Notes: generated by a model from the letters alone, not told the origin. Counted from the first letter of the stretch, positions 1-7,218 are shown. The stretch: 64,000 nucleotides of DNA from Lysinibacillus cavernae (GCF_009724685.1 NZ_WMEF01000005.1:124001-188000); one strand, 5' to 3'. Numbers and translations: made by a program.

Positions 1-260
1 ACAATGCCACCACCAATTCCTACAGAATCAGCAGTATCTAATCCACGTTTAAAATCATAATACTCATTGAATAAATTTGTTGCAATCTGCAATGCTAAAC
101 ACGCAATGATCATCCCAATAAATAGAAACCAATCAATCTTAGTTTCAAAAAGTGCTACAACAGTCCCTAAGATGACAGGTGCAAACGTCGCTGTTAATGT
201 ATGAGGTCGCGTCATTGTCCACATTAACTTAGCTGAACTAATTTCTTTTTTACTTCCCAT
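1..260 (-). CDS. menA: 1,4-dihydroxy-2-naphthoate polyprenyltransferase, N-terminal part
   Basis: The gene starts at the ATG at 258-260 and runs off the left edge, so only about 86 N-terminal residues are visible. They begin MGSKKEISSAKLMW and contain a hydrophobic segment followed by NEYYDFKRGLD, which matches the first Asp-rich prenyl-diphosphate/Mg binding motif of UbiA/MenA prenyltransferases. MenA is a membrane enzyme that prenylates 1,4-dihydroxy-2-naphthoate in menaquinone synthesis. An AGGGAGA ribosome binding site precedes the ATG. Another UbiA-family member cannot be excluded without the rest of the protein, but the motif spacing and the TRPHTLTATFAPV start are typical of Bacillales MenA. 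Confidence 0.8.
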   Translation of the reverse strand, partial: MGSKKEISSAKLMWTMTRPHTLTATFAPVILGTVVALFETKIDWFLFIGMIIACLALQIATNLFNEYYDFKRGLDTADSVGIGGGI

Positions 261-509
261 AACGTGTTCTATCTCCCTAGATTTTCAATACTAGAAGTAT
301 TATTTTTATTTACTTCCTTTTTCCGTGATAAATTATATCACATAGATCAGAAATTGAACGATATTGTGTTTTTTGTTGCACTGTAAGGCTTCTTTAGAAA
401 AAAACAATTCTTACTTTACTACGAACCATTATGTTGCCTTTAATGGGAAAAGGTTGCAACCTCTAGCTATCTAATTATTATAGTGAAATTCTACTTCGCC
501 TTAAAATCA
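261..509. other. Intergenic region upstream of menA
   Basis: No gene is seen. A short perfect inverted repeat, GTGATA / TATCAC at 327-343, contains a TATAAT-like string on the minus strand and could belong to the menA promoter. Nothing else stands out. Confidence 0.3.
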
Positions 510-761
510 TTAATATTTTTTATTTTTCCCTAATTTCTCATTCCCTCGTTTAAAATTACCTGTAATTTTAGCTAACAATAACTGTACTTCTGTTACCTTA
601 TCTCCTACTTCTTTGATTCTAGCTATAAGGCGCTCAGCCTCTCTATTCTTAACAATTTTAATTTGTTTACCTTCGTAATATATAACGACCGTTTCTTTCT
701 TCGTTATTTGATAAGTAAATGGTTCTTCGTTTAACCTGTTTCGTTTATCTATTTCGCTCAC
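510..761 (-). CDS. Small hypothetical protein (83 aa), GTG start
   Basis: This is a charged 83-residue protein (MSEIDKRNRLNEEP...) with an Arg/Lys-rich C-terminus, no signal peptide and no membrane segment. The GTG start at 759-761 is supported by a GGGAGGTCG ribosome binding site just upstream. Its middle (EAERLIARIKEVGDKVTEVQLLLAKI) should be helical and could form a short coiled coil. I do not recognise the family. It stands alone between menA and the leader unit at 902. Confidence 0.55.
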   Translation of the reverse strand: MSEIDKRNRLNEEPFTYQITKKETVVIYYEGKQIKIVKNREAERLIARIKEVGDKVTEVQLLLAKITGNFKRGNEKLGKNKKY

Positions 762-901
762 AACACGACCTCCCTATTTATTATAATTATCTCAATTACA
801 AAATCCTTTTTATCATTACCATTAACTTATGATAAAATAAATTGGAAAAAAGGCGGTACTGAATACAGGTGTTCAACAAAAAACCTAGAAGGAATGATAG
901 T

Positions 902-946
902 ATGGAACAAATAATCCTATTTATCAGCTACATGCCAAGCTTGTAG
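902..946 (+). CDS. Putative 14-aa regulatory leader peptide
   Basis: ATG at 902-904 opens a 14-codon ORF (MEQIILFISYMPSL) ending with TAG at 944-946. An AGAAGGA ribosome binding site lies eight bases upstream. Its last codons and stop form the left arm of a perfect 16-bp inverted repeat that precedes the gene at 1010. This layout is typical of leader peptides that couple ribosome position to the folding of downstream mRNA, as in erm, vmlR or bmrB leaders. The call is inferred from layout; no homology is claimed. Confidence 0.45.
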   Translation: MEQIILFISYMPSL

Positions 947-1005
947 GGAGTGCTACCACATCCCTTGACCTCCCTACAAGCTTGGGTTTCTCAAGGGAGC
1001 TGATA
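922..1005 (+). promoter_or_regulatory. Nested hairpin leader controlling the gene at 1010
   Basis: Three pairings can be read directly. CCAAGCTTGTAGGGAG at 935-950 is perfectly complementary to 970-985. TATCAGCT at 922-929 is complementary to AGCTGATA at 998-1005. TCCCTTGA at 961-968 is complementary to TCAAGGGA at 991-998, which includes the ribosome binding site of the gene at 1010. The third pairing interlocks with the first, so the structures are alternatives or a pseudoknot. There is no U-run, which points to translational rather than transcriptional control. Confidence 0.5.
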
Positions 1006-1009
1006 GTTG

Positions 1010-1279
1010 ATGAAAAATCGGTCAAAAACCTTAATTCGCCACCATAGAGAGCGAATCATTCGAAAGAAATGGGCTATTTTAAAAGATGTTATGCTACTGG
1101 AAAGTCAGTACATGCCTGTACGTGGTACATTAAGCAAAGGAAAAATTCATTGCTCATGTAGAATGTGTCGATACGAGCAATATCACAAAATTCCTAAAGC
1201 AAAGTTTCAAGCAAAATTAAAGGCCATGGAGCAGGAAATAGACGAATATGTCTATTTCCTTTTTGTAAGCCTTTTTTAA
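1010..1279 (+). CDS. Small basic Cys-rich protein of unknown function
   Basis: This 89-residue protein has a strongly basic N-terminus (MKNRSKTLIRHHRERIIRKK) and a compact CSCRMC cluster near residue 50, which could bind a metal or nucleic acid. The ATG at 1010-1012 is preferred over the upstream TTG at 1007 because the AAGGGAG ribosome binding site at 994-999 is better spaced. The site can pair with 961-968 in the leader, so translation is probably regulated. I recall similar RHRERIIRKK small proteins in Bacillus and Lysinibacillus genomes, but I know of no assigned function. The high charge would fit ribosome or RNA binding; that is speculation. Confidence 0.55.
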   Translation: MKNRSKTLIRHHRERIIRKKWAILKDVMLLESQYMPVRGTLSKGKIHCSCRMCRYEQYHKIPKAKFQAKLKAMEQEIDEYVYFLFVSLF

Positions 1280-1371
1280 CTACATCCGTAAATTGTTCGA
1301 GTGAAGGGAACTTCTTCCATACAGTAGTCATAAGCTGATACTATATGTGTATTTGAAAGGATGTCTTGATC

Positions 1372-2232
1372 ATGATTCCTTATCCCGACCATAAATTTAC
1401 ACCCCATGGATATTATTACTCTCCTTTTTCTGTAGGAACTTGGCACTGGAATAACTGTACCCCCGAATCAAATGAAAGCCATTATTTATCCGCACAACAA
1501 CGACTCATCTTCGTACTTATTCACGGCTCATGGGCTGATTCTCACTTCTGGGACAGCGTAGCAGCGGTGTTACGTAGTCAAGGGCATACTGTTTATACAC
1601 CTGAATATGCTGGTCACGGCAACGATCCGAATAAAAATGTCACACATGCAATGATTACAAAGTCCGTCGTTGATTTTATAACGAAGCTCAACCTGCACAA
1701 CTTTGTTCTCGTTGGACATAGCTTTGGTGGAACTGTGATCCAAAAGGTTGCAGAACAGGTACCTAATCGGATCAAACGTCTAGTTTTCTTTGACGCATTC
1801 GTTTTGAAAGACGGGGAATCTGTTGCTGATGAGTTCCCATTGCAAATGAGACAAGGTTTTGAGCAGCTTAGAGCCATGTCAAAGGATGATACTATTATGC
1901 TTCCGTTTCCGCTATTTCGAGATATGTTCGTCAATACAGCGTCTTTGGAGGAGGCCAAACAAATGTATGCAGTTGTCACGCCAGAACCCGCTAAGCCGCT
2001 TTTCGAAAAGCTAGATTTGAAAGTGTTTTACTCGTTACCTATGCCCAAAAGCTACGTCTATTTCTACCAAGACAACACTTTACCGCAAGGAGAGGGCTTC
2101 GGCTGGCATCCACATATGTCCAGTCGTCTCGGCCAGTTTCGTCTGATTGTTGGTGATGGTGATCATTTTACAGACACACGTACTAGACCCGCTATGGTAG
2201 CACAAAAGTTTTATGAGGCGAGCCGAGATTAA
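1372..2232 (+). CDS. Alpha/beta-fold hydrolase (esterase-like)
   Basis: This 286-residue protein has the alpha/beta hydrolase landmarks in order: the HGSW oxyanion segment near residue 57, the nucleophile elbow GHSFGG near residue 120, an acid-bearing region, and a late GDGDHF with the probable catalytic His. The layout resembles plant-type methylesterase/salicylate-binding esterases and related bacterial hydrolases; the substrate cannot be read from sequence. There is no signal peptide, so it should be cytoplasmic. The ATG at 1372 is chosen over the TTG at 1366 because the AAAGGATG ribosome binding site at 1355-1362 suits it better. It appears to be a single-gene unit. Confidence 0.8.
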   Translation: MIPYPDHKFTPHGYYYSPFSVGTWHWNNCTPESNESHYLSAQQRLIFVLIHGSWADSHFWDSVAAVLRSQGHTVYTPEYAGHGNDPNKNVTHAMITKSVVDFITKLNLHNFVLVGHSFGGTVIQKVAEQVPNRIKRLVFFDAFVLKDGESVADEFPLQMRQGFEQLRAMSKDDTIMLPFPLFRDMFVNTASLEEAKQMYAVVTPEPAKPLFEKLDLKVFYSLPMPKSYVYFYQDNTLPQGEGFGWHPHMSSRLGQFRLIVGDGDHFTDTRTRPAMVAQKFYEASRD

Positions 2233-2284
2233 TCATTTTTACTGACTGGAGTAGGAAAGAACGTCGTCTGATGATGACATCGTA

Positions 2285-2412
2285 ACTATGTAGAAAATCA
2301 TTATTTTCTAATTTACACATAGTGGTAATGCTCGCAAGGATTTAAACATACATTAATTGCGGGATAGCACCTTTAACATCGCCCCCAAGATGTTTTTGTA
2401 CAATGCTATCCC
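2285..2412. repeat. Two intergenic hairpins downstream of the hydrolase gene
   Basis: TAGAAAAT / ATTTTCTA at 2291-2310 is flanked by ACTATGT / ACATAGT, forming a two-part hairpin. A second structure pairs GGGATAGCA (2361-2369) with TGCTATCCC (2404-2412). Inside its loop, AACATC / GATGTT (2375-2394) is followed by a T-run, as in an intrinsic terminator for the hydrolase gene. The nested second hairpin is larger than needed for simple termination. Confidence 0.4.
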
Positions 2413-2493
2413 TTCTTTATATAGTAATAAACACACACCGCTCCAACTGTTTGCTTTACAGCATCCTCAATGAGGCTTGTTATTTGGCACCCA

Positions 2494-3063
2494 TCATTTC
2501 TTCGAAAACTCTGTATGCAATAAAGAATAGATCAGCATATCTCTACATTCTCCTGTTACACTATGACATTCATATTGTTTTAACTTGCCCTCTTCGTTAA
2601 AATTGATTTTTGTTAGTAACCTCCTTGATGCGATATTTTCTTCTGCAACAGTTGCCTGTATCCTTACTAAACCTAATTGATTAAAGCCAATTGACAATAC
2701 TTCATTCACGGCCTCCGACATAATGCCCCTATGCCAATAGGTTTCTGATAACTCGTAGCCTATTTCAGCTCGTTTGCCTACAAATTCACTTAAAAAAATG
2801 GTTCCAATTACTTCATCTGTCATTTTGTCAGCAATGGCAAAACGGATAATCCACCCCTTTTCATAGCCTCCGTTCCAAATATTTATAACTTCATAACTTT
2901 TTTCTATGGACCCTGGTCCATTCCAATCCAGATAACGATAGACGTTTTCATTGGTATAATAATTGTATAAGGCTGGAGCATCCTCTTGTTTTAACTTTCT
3001 TAATTGAATTTGCTCCGTTTGTATTGTCGGAAAAGTGGCTCCCAATAATTTAGTAAAATTCAT
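2494..3063 (-). CDS. GNAT acetyltransferase, RimJ/RimL type
   Basis: This 189-residue protein has RimJ/RimL-like features: TEQIQLRKLKQEDAPALY at the N-terminus, WIIRFAIADKMTDEVIGTI, then YELSETYWHRGIMSEAV (acetyl-CoA loop) and ENIASRRLLTKINF. This GNAT branch acetylates N-terminal amino groups of ribosomal proteins or small amines; the substrate is not predictable here. The ATG at 3061-3063 follows AAAGGAGAG and is preferred over an upstream ATG that has no ribosome binding site. Cytoplasmic, apparently monocistronic. Confidence 0.8.
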   Translation of the reverse strand: MNFTKLLGATFPTIQTEQIQLRKLKQEDAPALYNYYTNENVYRYLDWNGPGSIEKSYEVINIWNGGYEKGWIIRFAIADKMTDEVIGTIFLSEFVGKRAEIGYELSETYWHRGIMSEAVNEVLSIGFNQLGLVRIQATVAEENIASRRLLTKINFNEEGKLKQYECHSVTGECRDMLIYSLLHTEFSKK

Positions 3064-3174
3064 ATTTCTCTCCTTTTTCATGAATAGTTGTGATCCTTAC
3101 TTAAAACAATAGCTGACTGTCATGATTGATAAAACCTCATCGTTACTTCATAAAAGAAAATAAGCCACTACGAT

Positions 3175-3474
3175 TTAAAACCGCAATGACTTCATGCTTA
3201 TTGCTTTTCTTTTTTCTTTCAAAATGATTCTTTGAATACTCTTTAGTGATAAATAATATTTTTCACTTAACGTCACACTATCTATTCCCGATAAAAAATC
3301 GGTATAAATACTAGCATTTCTCAAATCTAATTCCGTTTTCGTACTCGTATTAGATCCCCAACTCTTTTTATGTTCTTCTTTCCGTGGGATATAAATATAT
3401 TCACCATCAACATATTCTTGAATTAACACTAGCAACGCTGCAGGTAAAATATGCTTTGCTTTTTTATAGCTCAT
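3175..3474 (-). CDS. CD3324-family DNA-binding-like protein
   Basis: This 99-residue protein reads MSYKKAKHILPAALLVLIQEYVDGEYIYIP, then an LSEKYYLSLKSIQRII stretch that looks like a helix-turn-helix. The pattern matches the CD3324 family, a group of short Firmicute proteins related to the Mor/Caudovirales activator helix-turn-helix fold. A role in transcription is likely, but targets are unknown. The ATG at 3472-3474 is preceded by TTAGGAGTG. No neighbour suggests a pathway. Confidence 0.65.
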   Translation of the reverse strand: MSYKKAKHILPAALLVLIQEYVDGEYIYIPRKEEHKKSWGSNTSTKTELDLRNASIYTDFLSGIDSVTLSEKYYLSLKSIQRIILKEKRKAISMKSLRF

Positions 3475-3660
3475 TTTGCACTCCTAAATGTTTAGAATGA
3501 TTTTAGGAAGAGCAAAGACTATTTTCGTTTCTCTTATATTGCAATAGCCTTTGCTATGCAAACATACTATATCTTCTCATTCGACAATCCCCCCTCACAA
3601 ACTAATCCATATTATACCATATGCACCAATACCCAAACTTTTTAAAATCGTTTTGATTAA

Positions 3661-3819
3661 GAAATAGAACTACTAAAAAAGCAACTAATGGATGAGATTG
3701 GGCTTAAATACGGAAAACACAGATATCCTAATGGAGAAGTAAGTATTAAAGAAGATACGCTTTAAATTAGTTCGGTTAAAAAAGGAACTATTTACGTTGT
3801 TGCTAAGAAAGCGACCTAA
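3661..3819 (+). pseudogene. Decayed gene tail with an in-frame stop
   Basis: One frame reads EIELLKKQLMDEIGLKYGKH, continues through PNGEVSIKEDTL, meets TAA at 3763-3765, then resumes as ISSVKKGTIYVVAKKAT before a second TAA. There is no plausible start or ribosome binding site. The codons look coding on both sides of the stop, so I read it as the 3' end of a broken gene. Family not recognised. A weak terminator-like GGAAC / GGTTC-T7 pairing follows at 3782-3833. Confidence 0.35.
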
Positions 3820-3904
3820 TAGGTTCTTTTTTTAGTTGTAGCCCTCTGTAGGCAAGAACCTCTAGCTCACAAATTCATATATTATAGGGAAAGGAGTGAC
3901 TATT

Positions 3905-4129
3905 GTGCCTTGGCAACATAAAATCCCCTACTTAATCGGGCAACCCGTCGGTGTTTCTTTTACAAATGGTCAAGGAACTTCTGGTGTTCTCTGTGGCGTT
4001 TCAGGTGGAAAGCTTCTTGTTCTTGAATATTTGTATCAAAGTCAATTTGCCTTAAAGCAATACGATTTTCATATGATTCAAGATGTGAACGGCTTCCCAC
4101 CTTGTCATACGCAGCAGCGCTTATACTAA
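3905..4129 (+). CDS. Small hypothetical protein, possibly spore-associated
   Basis: This 74-residue protein reads VPWQHKIPYLIGQPVGVSF, then GVLCGVSGGKLLVLEYLYQSQF, and ends with FPPCHTQQRLY. The alternating hydrophobic pattern suggests a small beta-barrel (SH3 or LSm-like). I recall similar short proteins in spore formers, but the link to the spore is an inference. The GTG at 3905 is chosen because AAGGAG at 3891-3896 lies eight bases upstream; a GTG at 3896 overlaps that site. A terminator follows directly. Confidence 0.5.
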   Translation: MPWQHKIPYLIGQPVGVSFTNGQGTSGVLCGVSGGKLLVLEYLYQSQFALKQYDFHMIQDVNGFPPCHTQQRLY

Positions 4130-4155
4130 AACATCCGTCCAGGATGTTTTTTTCT
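4130..4155 (+). terminator. Intrinsic terminator
   Basis: AACATCC (4130-4136) pairs with GGATGTT (4142-4148) and is followed by a T-run, directly after the stop of the gene at 3905. Confidence 0.75.
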
Positions 4156-4380
4156 TGAGTCAACAAATGATTTTTGTACCGAAAGTGAAATGTCAGGTAC
4201 AGAATGGTTTTAGGTTAACTTCTACTCGTCCGCTCGAAATAATTGTTTATCTGCGTGAAAGCGTTGCGTCAAGACGTAATTGATTGGCATTTTTTAGTAC
4301 TGCACAGGCTATCAACTAGATCGAGCTGTCATATCTTCATAAGAATAGAGTAAAGCACCACTTTATTCCATATTGAAAGG

Positions 4381-4470
4381 TTAAACGCAGTCAATGGTTT
4401 CTTTTGTATTGTTTTGTTCAAATTTCTCTACTTGTTGCTTGGATAAATAACGCCCCTCTTTTTTAGCGCT
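4381..4470 (-). pseudogene. Short coding remnant
   Basis: On the minus strand a 29-codon stretch reads SAKKEGRYLSKQQVEKFEQN and continues to TKETIDCV before TAA at 4381-4383. It is preceded by an in-frame stop and has no start codon, so it is probably the tail of a lost gene. I see nothing else in 4156-4500. Confidence 0.25.
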
Positions 4471-4506
4471 TTACATATGCTATATGGAAGAAGGGAGGTG
4501 TGTTTA

Positions 4507-4614
4507 ATGAGTTACTATGGCGGAGACTATGGTAGTAACAACAGCTCAACTTTCGTGCTTATTGTTGTACTATTCATTCTTCTTATCATTGTTGGCGCTA
4601 GCTTCATTTACTAA
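4507..4614 (+). CDS. YjcZ-family sporulation protein (35 aa)
   Basis: The 35-residue protein starts MSYYGGDYGSNNSSTF and ends in one hydrophobic helix, VLIVVLFILLIIVGASFIY. This Gly/Tyr-rich head plus single membrane helix is the hallmark of the YjcZ family, made in large numbers in sporulating Bacillales. A strong AGAAGGGAGGTG ribosome binding site precedes the ATG. An intrinsic terminator follows. It was missed by longer-ORF criteria because of its size. Confidence 0.85.
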   Translation: MSYYGGDYGSNNSSTFVLIVVLFILLIIVGASFIY

Positions 4615-4626
4615 TTTTTAGCCTTA

Positions 4627-4680
4627 GGCTTTAGCTCTGTTCATTTTCTTGTGAATAAAGGGGCTAAAGCCTTCTTTGTC
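4627..4680 (+). terminator. Intrinsic terminator after yjcZ-like gene
   Basis: GGCTTTAGC (4627-4635) pairs with GCTAAAGCC (4663-4671), followed by TTCTTT. Confidence 0.7.
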
Positions 4681-4799
4681 TCCTCTAAGTGGAACAGCTA
4701 TTCAAATCAATTCCTCTGACTCTATTCCACCTATTAAATTTTCTCAGCTCAAGCTTGTTCAAAGTCGTTTATCTTAACAATTTACGCAATTAATAGCTA

Positions 4800-4926
4800 T
4801 CGTTTGAGATAGATAACTATCTTAATTAGCTAGCTCAACATAATAATAGTAATGTAAAGTTCTTTCAACTTTACGTTACACTCCTTTATTGGTATAGGGG
4901 TCACTTTCGTCCAAGTGGCCTCTTTT
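4800..4926 (+). other. Structured intergenic segment ending in a terminator (possible small RNA)
   Basis: No ORF is seen between 4681 and 5017. Three hairpins lie in a row: AGATAG / CTATCT (4807-4822), GTAAAGTT / AACTTTAC (4854-4874), and GGGGTCACTT / AAGTGGCCTC (4897-4922) followed by a T-run. A terminator without an upstream gene on this strand is compatible with a small RNA, but I see no clear promoter. Confidence 0.3.
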
Positions 4927-5017
4927 TGTTGCTATCACTATTATTTTTTTACCCTATCAAGTGAATTTATTGGAACATAGATACTATGAATTCGTTTTAG
5001 TAGGAGGGAGGAAAACA

Positions 5018-5302
5018 ATGGGAATTAATTTGAATTTCTGGTCTTTTATTTTGTCAGTAGGCTGTACCCTATTATTTTTTCTGTCAGGCTCATTAAAAGA
5101 TTTTTTTGTTACTCACCTTCATTTTCATCCATTGATATTGACATTACTCTTGTCAATTGTCTGTTTCTACCTAAGTCTTGTAGAAATGAAAGATGTAAAA
5201 AATTTAACGACCTTGCTTCGAGGTATATTGACAATGGTGGTAACGCTTATTTTAATTGTCAGTATTTCTTTCATTTTATTTTTCGGTAACTTATTAAATT
5301 AA
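5018..5302 (+). CDS. Small membrane protein, three helices
   Basis: The 94-residue protein starts MGINLNFWSFILSVGCTLLF and has three hydrophobic segments, at about residues 6-24, 33-51 and 68-92, separated by short charged loops (EMKDVKNL). The AGGAGGGAGG sequence at 5002-5011 fixes the ATG at 5018. I do not recognise the family; it should sit in the cytoplasmic membrane. Confidence 0.65.
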   Translation: MGINLNFWSFILSVGCTLLFFLSGSLKDFFVTHLHFHPLILTLLLSIVCFYLSLVEMKDVKNLTTLLRGILTMVVTLILIVSISFILFFGNLLN

Positions 5303-5338
5303 AAAGTCTCAACTTTCATTATTTTTATACAAGCCTCC

Positions 5339-5367
5339 TTGACGAACGTTTGTTCTATAGTTAGAAT
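5339..5367 (+). promoter_or_regulatory. LexA-regulated sigma-A promoter
   Basis: TTGACG (5339-5344) and TAGAAT (5362-5367) are separated by exactly 17 bases. The spacer contains CGAACGTTTGTTCT (5343-5356), which has the perfect GAAC-N4-GTTC core of the Bacillus LexA (DinR) box. Repressor bound here would block the promoter, placing the following acetyltransferase in the SOS regulon. Confidence 0.75.
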
Positions 5368-5389
5368 AATAGAAAAAAGGAGGCTTTTT

Positions 5390-5866
5390 ATGCAAAAAAC
5401 ACCAAACATTGAACTAGTACACTTCTCTGAAGATTTTGTGGAGCAGTTACATGGCTTTGAATTACCTGCAGAGCAACATCAATTTACAGCCCTTCCAAAA
5501 GATATTGCGTTAGAAAAAGTCGGACAGTATCCAATTGTTATTTTAAGTGACGACGTGCCTGTTGGTTTTTTTGTTCTTCATGCAACAGAACGAGTCAAAG
5601 AGTATTCTAGCAATCCTAACGCTATGTTACTAACTGCTCTATCCATCGATCATAAACAGCAGGGTAAGGGTTATGCAAAAAAAGGAATGCTTGTCCTTGC
5701 TGACTTTGTGAAACAAGAATTTAAAGATTGTAATGAAGTGGTGTTAGTAGTCAATCATAAAAACATGGCTGCGCAGAATTTGTACTTTAAAGTAGGCTTT
5801 GTGGATAACGGCGAAAGAAGAATGGGGCCAATTGGTGAGCAGATTTTGATGCATTTATCACTTTAA
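5390..5866 (+). CDS. GNAT acetyltransferase under SOS control
   Basis: This 158-residue protein starts MQKTPNIELVHFSEDFVEQL. It shows the GNAT acetyl-CoA signature LTALSIDHKQQGKGYAKKGM (Q/R-x-x-G-x-G/A) near residue 90 and NHKNMAAQNLYFKVGF, typical of the fold's last helix. The ATG at 5390 follows AAAAAAGGAGG. The substrate is unknown; small-molecule amines or proteins are both possible. A LexA box lies in its promoter spacer, so expression should rise after DNA damage. It shares a bidirectional terminator with the convergent gene at 5880. Confidence 0.8.
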   Translation: MQKTPNIELVHFSEDFVEQLHGFELPAEQHQFTALPKDIALEKVGQYPIVILSDDVPVGFFVLHATERVKEYSSNPNAMLLTALSIDHKQQGKGYAKKGMLVLADFVKQEFKDCNEVVLVVNHKNMAAQNLYFKVGFVDNGERRMGPIGEQILMHLSL

Positions 5867-5874
5867 AGAAAAAG

Positions 5875-5905
5875 GTCACTCATTTGCTTTGTTCAAATGA
5901 GTGAC
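5875..5905. terminator. Bidirectional terminator overlapping a coding end
   Basis: GTCACTCATTTG (5875-5886) pairs perfectly with CAAATGAGTGAC (5894-5905), with T-rich sequence on both sides. It lies inside the last codons of the minus-strand gene at 5880. Confidence 0.7.
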
Positions 5906-6242
5906 TTTGTAATTGTTTTAGCAAAAGCTCTTCCACCTGGGTTTTCAATGCTTGATTGGCATAACGCAGCTCCTCATCATTACCGACTGTAGCAACCTGC
6001 ACATCGCTAAAATAGTCATCTATCCGATGCCAGCTGACTAAACGTATCTTTTGTTGGGCGAGCTGACGTTTAAGTTGAAAATAATCTTTGTGTAATTGCT
6101 TTAGCAATGCATCCATGGAGGATAAAAAAACACGCTTCATTTTAAACCGCTCTGCCACTGTCATATCGTGCTGTAATGATTTTACTGCTAAATCGAGTAG
6201 TAAATATTGAGACAATAAACGTCGTTGCCCCCCATTAATCAT
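5880..6242 (-). CDS. Uncharacterised protein of the uvrX-yolD operon, copy 2
   Basis: This 120-residue protein (MINGGQRRLLSQYLLLDLAV...) is a paralogue of the protein at 6530. They share QYLLLDLAVKSLQ / KYLLLELAVKSLQ, FKMKxVFLxxMDxLLK, DYFSDVQVAT and RYANQALK, with nearly the same length. It is rich in helix and hydrophilic, with no signal or membrane segment. Its ATG (6240-6242) lies in ATGATTAA overlapping the stop of the upstream truncated yolD, the same coupling as in copy 1. The function is unknown; the position argues for a DNA damage or mutagenesis role. Confidence 0.65.
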   Translation of the reverse strand: MINGGQRRLLSQYLLLDLAVKSLQHDMTVAERFKMKRVFLSSMDALLKQLHKDYFQLKRQLAQQKIRLVSWHRIDDYFSDVQVATVGNDEELRYANQALKTQVEELLLKQLQSHSFEQSK

Positions 6243-6522
6243 GTCCAACAACTTCTATGCGAGCAGCATAAATATATTTTAAGGGGATATGCTTCGTTGT
6301 GGTGATGGTTTCTAATAATAGCTCCCCCTCATTGATGGTTTGAATGACACCACCCCATTGCACATAGTGCGCATGTTCCCATACAGTTAACATAACATAG
6401 TTATGCTGTAAAAATGCACATCTGATCGTTTGCTGTAATTCTTCAAGCTCCCTTTCAGCATTAATCTCAAAATGGAGTGTTTGTGTTTTGCTGATAAATA
6501 AAGGTTGAAGAAAATTTTTTAA
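6235..6522 (-). pseudogene. yolD-like gene lacking its N-terminus
   Basis: One frame, open for 95 codons, reads HFEINAERELEELQQTIRCA, then VWEHAHYVQWGGVI and IPLKYIYAARIE, closely following the second half of the intact YolD at 6873. The MIQDRGTIKW...MMLPEH start is absent, and there is no start codon between an upstream in-frame TGA and the conserved part. It appears to be a truncated duplicate. The reading frame downstream of the truncation is intact, so the loss may be recent or the fragment may still be translated by read-through. Confidence 0.65.
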
Positions 6523-6529
6523 TCAATCT

Positions 6530-6880
6530 TTATTTTAAAGCTACACTTATATGATTAATCAACAACTTTTCCACCTGTGATTTAAGAGCTTGATTTGCAT
6601 AACGGAGTACTACATCATTACCTGCAGTGGCAACTTGCACGTCACTAAAGTATTCATCTACTGATTGCCAACCTACTACTCGTATACGTTTTTGTGCAAG
6701 TTCTCGTTTGAGGTTAAAATATTCTTGTCTTAGATCCTTTAGCAATGAATCCATCATTGGAAGAAATACCATTTTCATTTTAAACTGCTCTAATTTACGA
6801 TAGTCAACCTGCAATGATTTAACTGCTAGTTCTAGCAAAAGATACTTATGAAGTAACTGTCTTTCGTCGGCTTTAATCAT
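6530..6880 (-). CDS. Uncharacterised protein of the uvrX-yolD operon, copy 1
   Basis: This 116-residue protein starts at ATG 6878-6880 (MIKADERQLLHKYLLLELAV). That start overlaps the yolD stop in ATGATTAA and matches the start of the paralogue at 5880; a longer open frame upstream is out of line with it. The protein is highly helical, Leu/Lys-rich and without export signals. It is the last intact gene of the uvrX-yolD transcription unit before the duplicated segment. No function can be named; co-transcription implies an accessory role to the Y-family polymerase. Confidence 0.65.
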   Translation of the reverse strand: MIKADERQLLHKYLLLELAVKSLQVDYRKLEQFKMKMVFLPMMDSLLKDLRQEYFNLKRELAQKRIRVVGWQSVDEYFSDVQVATAGNDVVLRYANQALKSQVEKLLINHISVALK

Positions 6881-7205
6881 AATAATCAGCATCCAGTTGG
6901 GCTGATTGAATACTTTGGATTGGAATACTTTTCGTTTTAAGTAGTGTTTCAAGTATGAGGTCATTAGTATTAATTGATTTAATTATTCCAGTCCATTGTG
7001 TGATTTTGTAGTTCTTCCACACTTCTAATTTTATGTCCAATTGCTGATTAAAAGCTTGATTAATTGTTTTTTGTAGTTCTTCCAGTTCCCATTCAGTCAA
7101 TTCTTTTGGCTGTTCTGTACGCTCTTGTTTATACTCTCTAAGAAGCTCTAAATGCTCCGGCAGCATCATCGACGCCCATTTAATAGTACCTCTGTCTTGT
7201 ATCAT
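6873..7205 (-). CDS. YolD-like protein
   Basis: The 110-residue protein starts MIQDRGTIKWASMMLPEHLE and continues with ELTEWELEELQKTINQAFNQ and a C-terminal beta-rich part (WTGIIKSI...). This is the YolD-like family, usually encoded beside UvrX/YqjW polymerases in Bacillales and proposed to be the counterpart of UmuD. The ATG at 7203-7205 follows AGGAGTG; upstream in-frame codons belong to the end of the uvrX gene. It overlaps the next gene by eight bases. Confidence 0.85.
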   Translation of the reverse strand: MIQDRGTIKWASMMLPEHLELLREYKQERTEQPKELTEWELEELQKTINQAFNQQLDIKLEVWKNYKITQWTGIIKSINTNDLILETLLKTKSIPIQSIQSAQLDADYYD

Positions 7206-7218
7206 TAATAAATCACTC

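Noticed and set aside
2361-2412. T-box leader
   Set aside because: No T-box bulge consensus or specifier loop is seen and no suitable gene follows on that strand.
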